Source: Paracoccaceae bacterium (GTDB lineage: Bacteria; Pseudomonadota; Alphaproteobacteria; Rhodobacterales; Rhodobacteraceae). From it: DNA of 37,824 nucleotides. The stretch lies in contig JAQWNW010000073.1 of NCBI GenBank assembly GCA_029246285.1, forward strand, positions 1 to 37,824. The letters are read 5' to 3'. A model generated the notes under the pieces. The model saw nothing but the letters and a program-made list of their open reading frames with translations. It was not told the DNA's origin and did not search any database. This document shows positions 37,731 to 37,824 of this stretch, in pieces; position 1 is the stretch's first letter, and the number at the start of each line of letters is the position of its first letter. Position numbers and translations under genes: made by a program.

Positions 37731-37824
37731 ATGGCATTCACACCACTACATGATCGTGTGCTAGTCCGTCGTAACGAAGGTGATGAAAAAACCTCTGGCG
37801 GATTGATAATTCCGGATAGCGCAA
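37731..37824 (+). CDS. groES: Co-chaperonin GroES, N-terminal part (3' truncated)
   Basis: The first 31 codons are present and run off the window: [14 protein letters not shown] then [16 protein letters not shown], the typical GroES beginning including the start of the GroEL-binding mobile loop ([10 protein letters not shown]). AAGGGAG lies nine bases before the ATG. GroES caps GroEL in folding; groEL presumably follows. Control is by the CIRCE element upstream. Confidence 0.97.
   Translation, partial: MAFTPLHDRVLVRRNEGDEKTSGGLIIPDSA

Overview
This window reads as chromosomal DNA of an AT-rich alphaproteobacterium, most likely a marine Rhodobacterales (Roseobacter-type) lineage with a compact genome. 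The reasons are: an F1 operon (atpHAGDC) without the F0 genes; a Pcs-type phosphatidylcholine synthase; the fsa-DUF484-xerC cluster divergent from priA; dapA divergent from a soluble lytic transglycosylase; the ppaC-HAD(IIA)-maoC-ribF cluster; and DUF2161 and YcgN-type proteins that resemble Rhodobacteraceae versions as I remember them. Taxonomy is inferred from gene content and recalled gene order, not from a search. Coding density is very high and no gene-free stretch exceeds 300 bases. I saw no tRNA, rRNA, insertion sequence, prophage or CRISPR array.

Layout. 1-4.9 kb: the end of a peptide-type ABC ATPase, a D,D-carboxypeptidase with a SPOR-like tail, clpS, an rsmC-like rRNA methyltransferase, an SDR protein lacking the catalytic lysine, and a UPF0178 protein. 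4.9-10.4 kb: S-formylglutathione hydrolase, a GNAT, an I78-type inhibitor lipoprotein, the sseA-aromatic aminotransferase operon, smpB and dapA. 10.5-17.8 kb: lytic transglycosylase, phosphatidylcholine synthase, xerC, DUF484, a fructose-6-phosphate aldolase/transaldolase and priA. 18-25 kb: tyrC-type prephenate dehydrogenase, a coupled small exported protein of unknown function, a MotA/ExbB-like plus coiled-coil/OmpA pair (probable ion-driven envelope motor of unknown role), and clpA. 25-31 kb: a divergent methyltransferase-like protein and the F1 ATP synthase operon with a GC-rich, possibly structured leader. 31-37.8 kb: prs, an alpha/beta hydrolase, YcgN, DUF2161, the ribF/maoC/HAD/ppaC operon, then a perfect CIRCE operator and the start of groES.

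How the genes work together. Most are housekeeping: proteolysis and quality control (ClpA/ClpS, SmpB, GroES), cell-wall turnover (carboxypeptidase, Slt, the OmpA-type protein), amino-acid and cofactor synthesis (DapA, TyrC, aminotransferase, RibF, Prs), energy (F1 ATPase, pyrophosphatase) and DNA maintenance (PriA, XerC). I found no clear new defence or mobile system. The best leads for something undescribed are the MotA/OmpA-like pair with its upstream exported protein, the structured element before atpH, the lysine-less SDR and several short regulatory palindromes.
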